Assembly (NCBI GenBank): GCA_933228675.1
Contig: OW121743.1
Span: 80,037,995 to 80,101,994, forward strand
Length of the DNA: 64,000 bases
Origin: Stomorhina lunata
Lineage: Eukaryota > Arthropoda > Insecta > Diptera > Rhiniidae
Direction of reading: 5' to 3'
Part shown: one piece after another, positions 11,779-25,011 of the stretch
Layout: each line of letters opens with the position of its first letter
Position numbering within the stretch: position 1 is the first letter of the stretch
The notes under the pieces: generated by a model
Told to the model about the DNA's origin: nothing
Databases searched by the model: none
The model's input: only the letters and a program-made list of their open reading frames with translations
Made by a program: the position numbers and the translations under genes

Positions 11779-11790
11779 CCCCATTGTGCA

Positions 11791-12842
11791 TTTGTTTAAA
11801 ATTGCACTTCCTGTGACTGTGTTGCATTTTTTTAACAATATGCATCAAATGAAATGCATTTCAAATATTCCAAATTTTATTTTTCTTTATTTTTTGGATT
11901 TCATCGAATTTGTTGCAGAAATTCTTTGCATACATTTAGGTTCATTCAAGCTGTTTTTTTGTTAATACAAGCGAGTGGTTGAGTCAAGTAGTTCATTCAT
12001 TCATTGAATGTATGCAAATCAGTTTTAATGTTTTAAATTTCATTCAATAGAAAAATTTCTACCCAGTAATAGGTTTAATGGAAACATAGTTTGATGTTTG
12101 ATAAAACAGTAAAATTTTTCCCATTTAAACTTAGTTCAGTTTTCTATGTTTTAGTTTTTCTTTTACTAAAACAAATTTTATAAAATTTGTTCCTTTACCA
12201 GCCCCCAATTCAAATTGCCAATCAGTTATTTATGTTGCCAGCAACATAAGAACAAATATCCATCCATCCATCGATTGATTGTAAGTTGGGAGTTTATAAG
12301 TATTTGTGGCAAATCACATGCCTTAGTGCAACAAAGTCAATGTCGTTACAAATATTTACTCACTTCAAGTGGAATTAAGTTTCCAGCACACAGCATCAAA
12401 ACTCGCATCGGCAGTCAATCTCTAGCAGCAGGAATAGTTTTAGTCTTAGCAAAAGATTGCCGTAGTTTTAGCATAAGTAGATATAAGCCAGTGGGTGAGG
12501 AGGGAATGAATGAATAAATGTCTTACAGTCATTGATTTTTGGTATTTAAATTGACCCATTTTACTTGAAATATTTTACACAGGATCTTAGGAGCGTAATT
12601 CAGTGCGAACACAAATGTTCATGTTTATGCATGTCGTGGAAGAGGAGGTTTAAAGAAAGTGATTTGCTCAAGTTGTAGATTATTTGTGAAAAAGTTAAGA
12701 TAGCAAAAGGTAAATTTGTTATAAATTAAAGTTGAATTATGTAAATTGGAAAATTTCGCGAAAAAAATATTCAATTTGACTTAAGAAAGGAAATTTAAAA
12801 TGACACTTTAAAAAAAACCTCACCAATAACCTTGACTGAAAC
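11791..12842. other. Unique sequence, no gene recognised
   Basis: This is more balanced in composition than its surroundings. A 100-codon frame at 12215-12517 matches no family I know, has no evident domain, and its likely start lies in a near-perfect palindrome (TTATGTTGC CA GCAACATAA, 12230-12249). It could be non-coding conserved DNA or part of an untranslated exon; the sequence alone does not decide. Confidence 0.35.
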
Positions 12843-15800
12843 CTGAACTAAACTAGAACTGAACTAGAACTGAACTAGAATTGAACTAGAACTGAACTAG
12901 AACTGAACTAGAACTGAACTAGAACTGAACAAGAACTGAACTAGAATTGAACTAGAACTGAACTTGAACTGAACTAGAACTGAACTAGAACTGAACTAGA
13001 ACTGAACTAGAACTGAACTAGAACTGAACTAGAACTGAACTAGAACTGAACTAGAACTGAACTAGAACTGAACTAGAACTGAACTAGAATTGAACTAGAA
13101 CTGAACTAGAACTGAACTAGAACTGAACTAGAACTGAACTAGAACTGAACTAGAACTGGACTAGAACTGAACTAGAACTGAACTAGAACTGAACTAGAAC
13201 TGAACTAGAACTGAACTAGAATTGAACTAGAACTGAACTAGAACTGAACTAGAACTGAACTAGAACTGAACTAGAACTGAACTAGAACTGAACTAGAACT
13301 GAACTAGAACTGAACTAGAACTGAACTAGAACTGAACTAGAACTGAACTAGAACTGAACTAGAACTGAACTAGAACTGAACTAGAACTGAACTAGAACTG
13401 AACTAGAACTGAACTAGAACTGAACTAGAACTGAACTAGAACTGAACTAGAACTGAACTAGAACTGAACTAGAACTGAACTAGAACTGAACTAGAACTGA
13501 ACTAGAACTGAACTAGAACTGAACTAGAACTGAACTAGAACTGAACTAGAACTGAACTAGAACTGAACTAGAACTGAACTAGAACTGAACTAGAACTGAA
13601 CTAGAACTGAACTAGAACTGAACTAGAACTGAACTAGAACTGAACTAGAACTGAACTAGAACTGAACTAGAACTGAACTAGAACTGAACTAGAACTGAAC
13701 TAGAACTGAACTAGAACTGAACTAGAACTGAACTAGAACTGAACTAGAACTGAACTAGAACTGAACTAGAACTGAACTAGAACTGAACTAGAACTGAACT
13801 AGAACTGAACTAGAACTGAACTAGAACTGAACTAGAACTGAACTAGAACTGAACTAGAACTGAACTAGAACTGAACTAGAACTGAACTAGAACTGAACTA
13901 GAACTGAACTAGAACTGAACTAGAACTGAACTAGAACTGAACTAGAACTGAACTAGAACTGAACTAGAACTGAACTAGAACTGAACTAGAACTGAACTAG
14001 AACTGAACTAGAACTGAACTAGAACTGAACTAGAACTGAACTAGAACTGAACTAGAACTGAACTAGAACTGAACTAGAACTGAACTAGAACTGAACTAGA
14101 ACTGAACTAGAACTGAACTAGAACTGAACTAGAACTGAACTAGAACTGAACTAGAACTGAACTAGAACTGAACTAGAACTGAACTAGAACTGAACTAGAA
14201 CTGAACTAGAACTGAACTAGAACTGAACTAGAACTGAACTAGAACTGAACTAGAACTGAACTAGAACTGAACTAGAACTGAACTAGAACTGAACTAGAAC
14301 TGAACTAGAACTGAACTAGAACTGAACTAGAACTGAACTAGAACTGAACTAGAACTGAACTAGAACTGAACTAGAACTGAACTAGAACTGAACTAGAACT
14401 GAACTAGAACTGAACTAGAACTGAACTAGAACTGAACTAGAACTGAACTAGAACTGAACTAGAACTGAACTAGAACTGAACTAGAACTGAACTAGAACTG
14501 AACTAGAACTGAACTAGAACTGAACTAGAACTGAACTAGAACTGAACTAGAACTGAACTAGAACTGAACTAGAACTGAACTAGAACTGAACTAGAACTGA
14601 ACTAGAACTGAACTAGAACTGAACTAGAACTGAACTAGAACTGAACTAGAACTGAACTAGAACTGAACTAGAACTGAACTAGAACTGAACTAGAACTGAA
14701 CTAGAACTGAACTAGAACTGAACTAGAACTGAACTAGAACTGAACTAGAACTGAACTAGAACTGAACTAGAACTGAACTAGAACTGAACTAGAACTGAAC
14801 TAGAACTGAACTAGAACTGAACTAGAACTGAACTAGAACTGAACTAGAACTGAACTAGAACTGAACTAGAACTGAACTAGAACTGAACTAGAACTGAACT
14901 AGAACTGAACTAGAACTGAACTAGAACTGAACTAGAACTGAACTAGAACTGAACTAGAACTGAACTAGAACTGAACTAGAACTGAACTAGAACTGAACTA
15001 GAACTGAACTAGAACTGAACTAGAACTGAACTAGAACTGAACTAGAACTGAACTAGAACTGAACTAGAACTGAACTAGAACTGAACTAGAACTGAACTAG
15101 AACTGAACTAGAACTGAACTAGAACTGAACTAGAACTGAACTAGAACTGAACTAGAACTGAACTAGAACTGAACTAGAACTGAACTAGAACTGAACTAGA
15201 ACTGAACTAGAACTGAACTAGAACTGAACTAGAACTGAACTAGAACTGAACTAGAACTGAACTAGAACTGAACTAGAACTGAACTAGAACTGAACTAGAA
15301 CTGAACTAGAACTGAACTAGAACTGAACTAGAACTGAACTAGAACTGAACTAGAACTGAACTAGAACTGAACTAGAACTGAACTAGAACTGAACTAGAAC
15401 TGAACTAGAACTGAACTAGAACTGAACTAGAACTGAACTAGAACTGAACTAGAACTGAACTAGAACTGAACTAGAACTGAACTAGAACTGAACTAGAACT
15501 GAACTAGAACTGAACTAGAACTGAACTAGAACTGAACTAGAACTGAACTAGAACTGAACTAGAACTGAACTAGAACTGAACTAGAACTGAACTAGAACTG
15601 AACTAGAACTGAACTAGAACTGAACTAGAACTGAACTAGAACTGAACTAGAACTGAACTAGAACTGAACTAGAACTGAACTAGAACTGAACTAGAACTGA
15701 ACTAGAACTGAACTAGAACTGAACTAGAACTGAACTAGAACTGAACTAGAACTGAACTAGAACTGAACTAGAACTGAACTAGAACTGAACTAGAACTGAA

Positions 15801-18800
15801 CTAGAACTGAACTAGAACTGAACTAGAACTGAACTAGAACTGAACTAGAACTGAACTAGAACTGAACTAGAACTGAACTAGAACTGAACTAGAACTGAAC
15901 TAGAACTGAACTAGAACTGAACTAGAACTGAACTAGAACTGAACTAGAACTGAACTAGAACTGAACTAGAACTGAACTAGAACTGAACTAGAACTGAACT
16001 AGAACTGAACTAGAACTGAACTAGAACTGAACTAGAACTGAACTAGAACTGAACTAGAACTGAACTAGAACTGAACTAGAACTGAACTAGAACTGAACTA
16101 GAACTGAACTAGAACTGAACTAGAACTGAACTAGAACTGAACTAGAACTGAACTAGAACTGAACTAGAACTGAACTAGAACTGAACTAGAACTGAACTAG
16201 AACTGAACTAGAACTGAACTAGAACTGAACTAGAACTGAACTAGAACTGAACTAGAACTGAACTAGAACTGAACTAGAACTGAACTAGAACTGAACTAGA
16301 ACTGAACTAGAACTGAACTAGAACTGAACTAGAACTGAACTAGAACTGAACTAGAACTGAACTAGAACTGAACTAGAACTGAACTAGAACTGAACTAGAA
16401 CTGAACTAGAACTGAACTAGAACTGAACTAGAACTGAACTAGAACTGAACTAGAACTGAACTAGAACTGAACTAGAACTGAACTAGAACTGAACTAGAAC
16501 TGAACTAGAACTGAACTAGAACTGAACTAGAACTGAACTAGAACTGAACTAGAACTGAACTAGAACTGAACTAGAACTGAACTAGAACTGAACTAGAACT
16601 GAACTAGAACTGAACTAGAACTGAACTAGAACTGAACTAGAACTGAACTAGAACTGAACTAGAACTGAACTAGAACTGAACTAGAACTGAACTAGAACTG
16701 AACTAGAACTGAACTAGAACTGAACTAGAACTGAACTAGAACTGAACTAGAACTGAACTAGAACTGAACTAGAACTGAACTAGAACTGAACTAGAACTGA
16801 ACTAGAACTGAACTAGAACTGAACTAGAACTGAACTAGAACTGAACTAGAACTGAACTAGAACTGAACTAGAACTGAACTAGAACTGAACTAGAACTGAA
16901 CTAGAACTGAACTAGAACTGAACTAGAACTGAACTAGAACTGAACTAGAACTGAACTAGAACTGAACTAGAACTGAACTAGAACTGAACTAGAACTGAAC
17001 TAGAACTGAACTAGAACTGAACTAGAACTGAACTAGAACTGAACTAGAACTGAACTAGAACTGAACTAGAACTGAACTAGAACTGAACTAGAACTGAACT
17101 AGAACTGAACTAGAACTGAACTAGAACTGAACTAGAACTGAACTAGAACTGAACTAGAACTGAACTAGAACTGAACTAGAACTGAACTAGAACTGAACTA
17201 GAACTGAACTAGAACTGAACTAGAACTGAACTAGAACTGAACTAGAACTGAACTAGAACTGAACTAGAACTGAACTAGAACTGAACTAGAACTGAACTAG
17301 AACTGAACTAGAACTGAACTAGAACTGAACTAGAACTGAACTAGAACTGAACTAGAACTGAACTAGAACTGAACTAGAACTGAACTAGAACTGAACTAGA
17401 ACTGAACTAGAACTGAACTAGAACTGAACTAGAACTGAACTAGAACTGAACTAGAACTGAACTAGAACTGAACTAGAACTGAACTAGAACTGAACTAGAA
17501 CTGAACTAGAACTGAACTAGAACTGAACTAGAACTGAACTAGAACTGAACTAGAACTGAACTAGAACTGAACTAGAACTGAACTAGAACTGAACTAGAAC
17601 TGAACTAGAACTGAACTAGAACTGAACTAGAACTGAACTAGAACTGAACTAGAACTGAACTAGAACTGAACTAGAACTGAACTAGAACTGAACTAGAACT
17701 GAACTAGAACTGAACTAGAACTGAACTAGAACTGAACTAGAACTGAACTAGAACTGAACTAGAACTGAACTAGAACTGAACTAGAACTGAACTAGAACTG
17801 AACTAGAACTGAACTAGAACTGAACTAGAACTGAACTAGAACTGAACTAGAACTGAACTAGAACTGAACTAGAACTGAACTAGAACTGAACTAGAACTGA
17901 ACTAGAACTGAACTAGAACTGAACTAGAACTGAACTAGAACTGAACTAGAACTGAACTAGAACTGAACTAGAACTGAACTAGAACTGAACTAGAACTGAA
18001 CTAGAACTGAACTAGAACTGAACTAGAACTGAACTAGAACTGAACTAGAACTGAACTAGAACTGAACTAGAACTGAACTAGAACTGAACTAGAACTGAAC
18101 TAGAACTGAACTAGAACTGAACTAGAACTGAACTAGAACTGAACTAGAACTGAACTAGAACTGAACTAGAACTGAACTAGAACTGAACTAGAACTGAACT
18201 AGAACTGAACTAGAACTGAACTAGAACTGAACTAGAACTGAACTAGAACTGAACTAGAACTGAACTAGAACTAGAACTGAACTAGAACTAGAACTGAACT
18301 AGAACTGAACTAGAACTGAACTAGAACTGAACTAGAACTGAACTAGAACTGAACTAGAACTGAACTAGAACTGAACTAGAACTGAACTAGAACTGAACTA
18401 GAACTGAACTAGAACTGAACTAGAACTGAACTAGAACTGAACTAGAACTGAACTAGAACTGAACTAGAACTGAACTAGAACTGAACTAGAACTGAACTAG
18501 AACTGAACTAGAACTGAACTAGAACTGAACTAGAACTGAACTAGAACTGAACTAGAACTGAACTAGAACTGAACTAGAACTGAACTAGAACTGAACTAGA
18601 ACTGAACTAGAACTGAACTAGAACTGAACTAGAACTGAACTAGAACTGAACTAGAACTGAACTAGAACTGAACTAGAACTGAACTAGAACTGAACTAGAA
18701 CTGAACTAGAACTGAACTAGAACTGAACTAGAACTGAACTAGAACTGAACTAGAACTGAACTAGAACTGAACTAGAACTGAACTAGAACTGAACTAGAAC

Positions 18801-20606
18801 TGAACTAGAACTGAACTAGAACTGAACTAGAACTGAACTAGAACTGAACTAGAACTGAACTAGAACTGAACTAGAACTGAACTAGAACTGAACTAGAACT
18901 GAACTAGAACTGAACTAGAACTGAACTAGAACTGAACTAGAACTGAACTAGAACTGAACTAGAACTGAACTAGAACTGAACTAGAACTGAACTAGAACTG
19001 AACTAGAACTGAACTAGAACTGAACTAGAACTGAACTAAAACTGAACTAGAACTGAACTAGAATTGAACTAGAACTGAACTAGAACTGAACTAGAACTGA
19101 ACTAGAACTGAACTAGAACTGTACTAGAACTGAACTAGAACTGAACTAGAACTGAACTAGAACTGAACTAGAACTGAACTAGAACTGAACTAGAACTGAA
19201 CTAGAACTGAACTAGAACTGAACTAGAACTGAACTAGAACTGAACTAGAACTGAACTAGAACTGAACTAGAACTGAACTAGAACTGAACTAGAACTGAAC
19301 TAGAACTGAACTAGAACTGAACTAGAACTGAACTAGAACTGAACTAGAACTGAACTAGAACTGAACTAGAACTGAACTAGAACTGAACTAGAACTGAACT
19401 AGAACTGAACTAGAACTGAACTAGAACTGAACTAGAACTGAACTAGAACTGAACTAGAACTGAACTAGAACTGAACTAGAACTGAACTAGAACTGAACTA
19501 GAACTGAACTAGAACTGAACTAGAACTGAACTAGAACTGAACTAGAACTGAACTAGAACTGAACTAGAACTGAACTAGAACTGAACTAGAACTGAACTAG
19601 AACTGAACTAGAACTGAACTAGAACTGAACTAGAACTGAACTAGAACTGAACTAGAACTGAACTAGAACTGAACTAGAACTGAACTAGAACTGAACTAGA
19701 ACTGAACTAGAACTGAACTAGAACTGAACTAGAACTGAACTAGAACTGAACTAGAACTGAACTAGAACTGAACTAGAACTGAACTAGAACTGAACTAGAA
19801 CTGAACTAGAACTGAACTAGAACTGAACTAGAACTGAACTAGAACTGAACTAGAACTGAACTAGAACTGAACTAGAACTGAACTAGAACTGAACTAGAAC
19901 TGAACTAGAACTGAACTAGAACTGAACTAGAACTGAACTAGAACTGAACTAGAACTGAACTAGAACTGAACTAGAACTGAACTAGAACTGAACTAGAACT
20001 GAACTAGAACTGAACTAGAACTGAACTAGAACTGAACTAGAACTGAACTAGAACTGAACTAGAACTGAACTAGAACTGAACTAGAACTGAACTAGAACTG
20101 AACTAGAACTGAACTAGAACTGAACTAGAACTGAACTAGAACTGAACTAGAACTGAACTAGAACTGAACTAGAACTGAACTAGAACTGAACTAGAACTGA
20201 ACTAGAACTGAACTAGAACTGAACTAGAACTGAACTAGAACTGAACTAGAACTGAACTAGAACTGAACTAGAACTGAACTAGAACTGAACTAGAACTGAA
20301 CTAGAACTGAACTAGAACTGAACTAGAACTGAACTAGAACTGAACTAGAACTGAACTAGAACTGAACTAGAACTGAACTAGAACTGAACTAGAACTGAAC
20401 TAGAACTGAACTAGAACTGAACTAGAACTGAACTAGAACTGAACTAGAACTGAACTAGAACTGAACTAGAACTGAACTAGAACTGAACTAGAACTGAACT
20501 AGAACTGAACTAGAACTGAACTAGAACTGAACTAGAACTGAACTAGAACTGAACTAGAACTGAACTAGAACTGAACTAGAACTGAACTAAAACTGAACCT
20601 AGAACT
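12843..20606. repeat. 11-bp satellite array (GAACTGAACTA)n, ~700 units
   Basis: About 7.76 kb of head-to-tail GAACTGAACTA units, roughly 706 copies. Variant units cluster at the edges: GAATTGAAC at about 12878, 12944, 13087 and 13220, GAACAAGAAC near 12930, GAACTGGAC near 13157, and AAAACTGAAC with ACCTAG at the right end. About 5 kb in the middle shows no variation. Near 18268-18290 two units have lost 5 bp each (CTAGAACTAGAAC), and a small variant cluster lies at about 19038-19121. All frames are short because every unit carries TAG/TGA. Confidence 0.97.
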
Positions 20607-21639
20607 GGAAATGACCTTGTTCTTCGTTATTGAATATTTGCTATACAAAATAGTTTTTATTTTCATTTTTGAATCAATATTTATTAATTTGTTATAAATT
20701 AATTCTAATTAATTGTAGGTTTTAATAATAAATATGTTAACAGACAGATGTCTCCATAACATATCGTTGACAATTAATATATGTTTATGCAAATAAGTTT
20801 TTTTTTTAATTTTATTAAAGCAATTTGCTTAATTTATGTTGAAAATTACTTCGTACTATTAACCCATTATGAGCTTATACTAATATAATTTATTTAGAAA
20901 AAATTTTCTGTGAAGTCTTTTTGTTTTTTACTTGAGATATCCAAGAGAAAATCTTAAGTTCTTATATTTTAAGTTTATTAAAAGCTTGCACTTAAAGGGT
21001 TAAATTTAAACATATTCCAGTATTTTTTCCCCCCAAAAATGGTAAAAACGCTCAAAATGCTAGAAAAAGTATTTAAAAAGTTGGAAATGTATGTCGACTG
21101 CTGTTGTGAAAGTTTTGCACTTGATATACTTTTAAAAATATTTGAAATATTACCAGAAGACGGCAAAAATATAACGTAAAGTAAGAAAATCATCAAAAAA
21201 AAAAACTTCAAAATGAATTTCATTAATTAATTAATGTTGACGGCGGGTAAAATGACTGACAATCTGACTTGATGGCTGACTTGTACTGCTTCTCTGACAC
21301 AAACCCTTTACACGGGAGGAGGAGGTATTTTACCCAATGAAATTATTTATGTGTTCAACAATGATATTTTTGGGTAATTGAATTTGAATAAAATTTTTCA
21401 TTTCACTTCACGTTTTATTGCTGTTCATTTTCGAGGTTTTTTTTTGGAAGAAAGTTGACATATAACATTTGTATTGTGAAGAGTTTTATTGAAAAGAATT
21501 TCGTTTGCAGAAAGTACTTGATTTATTAAAACGAATAAGTGAAATTATTGGCGATGTAATAATTACATACTTAAGGGATCAAGTTAATATGTCGCATACA
21601 ATTTAAGACATGTTATAATATATGCAAATCATTTAACCA
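20607..21639. other. Unique AT-rich sequence, no gene recognised
   Basis: There are only low-complexity frames; one at 20978-21223 on the minus strand is a phenylalanine- and leucine-rich run with no recognisable family. No repeat or RNA gene was recognised. Confidence 0.4.
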
Positions 21640-22880
21640 AATTTTGTAAATTTTCCATAGACAATTTTTTATAGCAAAAATTATCTAAAGAAAAATTTTT
21701 CATAGCAAAAAGTTGTTTATAGCAAATAATTTTTTTTAATAATTTATTAATTTTCTATAGCGAAAAATTTTTTGTATAGAAAAATTTTCTATAGCAAAAT
21801 TTTTTATATAGAAAAATTTTTATATAGAAAAATTTTCTATAGAAAAATTTTTTATATAGAAAAATTTGCTACAGAAAAATTTTTTATATAAAAAAATTTT
21901 CTATAGAAAAATTTTTTATATAGAAAAATTTTTTATATAGAAAAATTTTGTATTGAAAAATTTTTTTTATAGAAAAATTTTCTATACAAAAATTTTTTAT
22001 ATAGAAAAATTTTCTATACAAAAATTTTTTATATAGAAAAATTTTCTATAGAAAAATTTTTTATGTAGAAAAATTTTCTGTACAAAAATTTTTTATATAG
22101 AAACATTTTCTATAGAAAAATTTTTATATAGAAAAATTTTCAATAGAAAAATTTTTATATAGAAAAATTTGTTATATAGAAAAATTTTCTTTAGAAAAAT
22201 ATTTTATATAGAAAAATTTTCTTCAGAAAAATTTTTTATATAGAAAAATTTTTTACATAGAAAAATTTTCTATAAAAAATTTTCTATAGAAAGATTTTTT
22301 ATATAGAAAAATTTTCTATGCAAAAATTTTTTATATAGAAAAATTTTTTATATAGAAAAATTTTCTTTAGGAAAATATTTTATATAGAAAAATTTTCTTT
22401 AGGATAATATTTTATAAAGAAAAATTTTCTTTAGAAAAATTTTTTATATAGAAAAATTTAGTATTGAAAAATTTTTTATATAGAAAAATTTTCTTTAAAA
22501 AATTTTTTATATAGAAAAATTTTCTTTAGAAAAATTTTGTATATAGCAAAATTTTCTTTAAAAAAATTTTGTATATAGAAAAATTTTGTATTGAAAAATT
22601 TTTTATATAGAAAAATTTTCTATAGAAAAATTTTTTATATAGAAAAATTTTTTATATAAAAAAATTTTCTTTAGGAAAATATTTTATATAGAAAAATTTT
22701 CTTTAGAAAATTTTTTTATATAGAAAAATTTTCTTTAGAAAAATTTTTTATATAGAAAAATTTTCTTGAGAAAAATTTTTTAAATAGAAAAATTTTCTAT
22801 AGAAAAATTTTTTATATAGAAAAATTTTCTATAGAAAAATTTTTTATATAGAAAAATGTTTTATATAGAAAAATTTTAGA
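21640..22880. repeat. AT satellite, ~16/32-bp TATAGAAAAATTTT units
   Basis: A tandem array built from GAAAAATTTTCTATA and GAAAAATTTTTTATATA half-units, giving a composite period near 32 bp. It is related in composition to the other AT arrays but distinct in unit sequence: there is no TAGGAAA motif. Edges decay into single-copy DNA. There is no coding potential. Confidence 0.92.
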
Positions 22881-23202
22881 AAATGGCCCTTTTAGCATTA
22901 AGCTACAGAAATATTAAAAGTAATAGGAGTAAAGTGTCTTTATTTTTACTCTAAAAGATAAATACATACATATTTATTTCTTTTGTGTATTAATTTAAGT
23001 TTATTTAAATAAATATTCTAGTTCAAGAATATTTATTCATTAAGAGCTGATGTATACTATCCAATACAGTGACCATTTCAGTGACTTGGCAAATTTTTTG
23101 AAAAACAGAAAAAATCTGATTATTTCGTTTACAATTAAGCTTTATTTTCATGTTAATTTAACACTGTCTTACAATTACACTGTTTACAAAAAATAAAAAA
23201 AA

Positions 23203-25011
23203 ACAAGTAAGAAAGTGCTATAGTCGGACAAGCCCGACCACCAAGGTCAAAGGTGTTATTTTTCCTGCATAAAGACAAATATTTGCTAAATTTTGCCATC
23301 ATACAAACTTTTTCTCAAAACTTATACGTATCGTCGTTGAAAATCCAAAACTGCGTATCATTAAAAAAAATCAAAATCGAGTTTTTGATTGATTACGATT
23401 TGTAAAGTTGTCTTACATGTCTTTACCAATTTTTGGATTTTTACGACCAAAAATAACGGTTTTATATCAATAATTCAAAATTTTAACGACGATATATATA
23501 ACCTGTTTTTTAACGACTTTAACGACGATATATATAACATGTTTCCGTCATTTGGTTTATGAGAGCTGAGTCAAATGTGGACCAATTATCTCGAAATTTG
23601 ATTACAGTTGTTACAAAACTTATGAATGCAAAAAATAAACTCAAAATTCTTATTATCTTTAGATTTACGAGCGTTTTAAAGATTTTTGTCTCATTTAGTG
23701 CGTTTTTAAAGAAGATTTTGTATGGGAGCTATGGTCAAATGTGGACCGATTTCGAAATTTGGTACAGTGATTTTAATTGACATAAGCAGTATGGTAGAAG
23801 GGGGAGCATTTGCCACCTTTTTTTTAAAGTGCTCTAGGTTTCCTACCGGGAGAGTTATCACAATTTTTTTGTTCTTCATAGGTACCTATATATAAAAAAT
23901 AGCAAATTAACTAAAAGTGGCCAATGTGCCCCACCCATTTGGCACATTTGCCAATAAGTTGGGTACAAAAAAGAAGTAAAAAAACTGTTGTAATAAAGTA
24001 AATTTTTATTGCTATAAAGCTTTAATATACAAAACAAACAAACCAAAAAATTAATTCAAGTTCATTTCTCATGGATACATTAAACAAAACAGTAAAAAAT
24101 TCAGAGATCAAAATTTAAACTATTGGGCCTCTGTTAACTTTGTACTGTGACATATCAACATTAAAAAAAAAAATTGTTAAGATGGAAGATGGAATGGACC
24201 TTGGAACCAAAATACGATATCCTTTTTAGGGATATTACGAATGTCGGGCTCAAAAAAATGTCGATGAGTAGCTATGTTATATATGTATGGCAAATGTGCC
24301 CCAGGTAGAGTCCTTAGATGTAAAGAACGATTTTTCACATAAGAAATAGATTTATTGATAAAAACTTTAAGTATTTGTTGTCAATGCCATATTGTTTATT
24401 AAACTAATGAAAAATTTCTTAGGATAACAAAAAACTTAGGAAAATATTACAAAAATACTTGTAGCAAAATATTTTTTCAGGATCTGTTAAAACAGTAAAT
24501 CACGCCTGATGTTTTAAATATGAAAGCTACAGCAGTCAAAATTTGACATATAGAATATCAATGATAAACAATTATAAAATCGATTACAGTATCAAAAAAG
24601 ATAAGTTAGTTTTCAAAAAAAATAGTGGTGGCAAATGCGCCCCTATGGCAAATGGTCCCCCTCCTACCCTATTTGTTTTAAATTTCATGAAAAAATATTG
24701 ATATTTGTGGCCAATATATCAATTCCGGGAAGTGGGACCGATTTTGACGAATTTCAATAGCCATGGTCCCATTATCAAAAAAATGATCTGTGCCAAATTT
24801 CATCAAATTATATTTAGAATTGCGACCTGTAGTTTGATTACAAGGTTTACATGGGGGTGCAGCCAGCCAGACGTCCAGCTAGCCAGCCAGACGGATGGAC
24901 GGACATCGCTAAATCGACTCAGAAAGTGATTCTAAGTCTATTGGTATACTAAAAGGTGGGTCTAAAACAAATATTTCTATGCGTTACATACATCAGCACA
25001 AACTTATAATA
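23203..25011 (-). mobile_element. DINE-1-like copy with a nested MITE
   Basis: On the minus strand, the 3' end AACAAGTAAGAAAG (complement of CTTTCTTACTTGTT) is at 23203 and the GTCY tract is near 24880-24903 (GCCAGCCAGACGGATGGACGG). The outermost ~35 bases of the 5' end, including the TATACCCTTCACC hairpin, are missing at 25011. A MITE (23793-24669) splits it. A local duplication of TAACGACGATATATATAAC lies at about 23483-23540. It lies about 740 bp upstream of the cystathionine gamma-lyase gene. Confidence 0.82.
23793..24669. mobile_element. MITE with GGTAG...CTACC ends, TAT duplication
   Basis: An 877-bp insertion with terminal inverted repeats GGTAGAAGGGGGAGCATTTG at the left and, complemented, GGGTAGGAGGGGGACCATTTG-like at the right. 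TAT lies on each side (23790-23792, 24670-24672), whereas the matching place in the DINE copy at 28545 has a single TAT, so insertion with a 3-bp duplication is directly supported. The motif GGCAAATGNGCCCC or its complement recurs internally (about 23918-23955, 24287-24302, 24629-24643). No transposase is encoded. The superfamily was not identified. Confidence 0.82.

Noticed and set aside
12215..12517. 100-codon frame as a real gene
   Set aside because: No domain, no leader, no conserved motif, and no splice or poly(A) context could be recognised.
12843..20606. Telomeric or heat-shock-element array
   Set aside because: The 11-mer is not a telomere repeat, and its GAA triplets are all in one orientation without the alternating TTC blocks that a heat-shock element needs.
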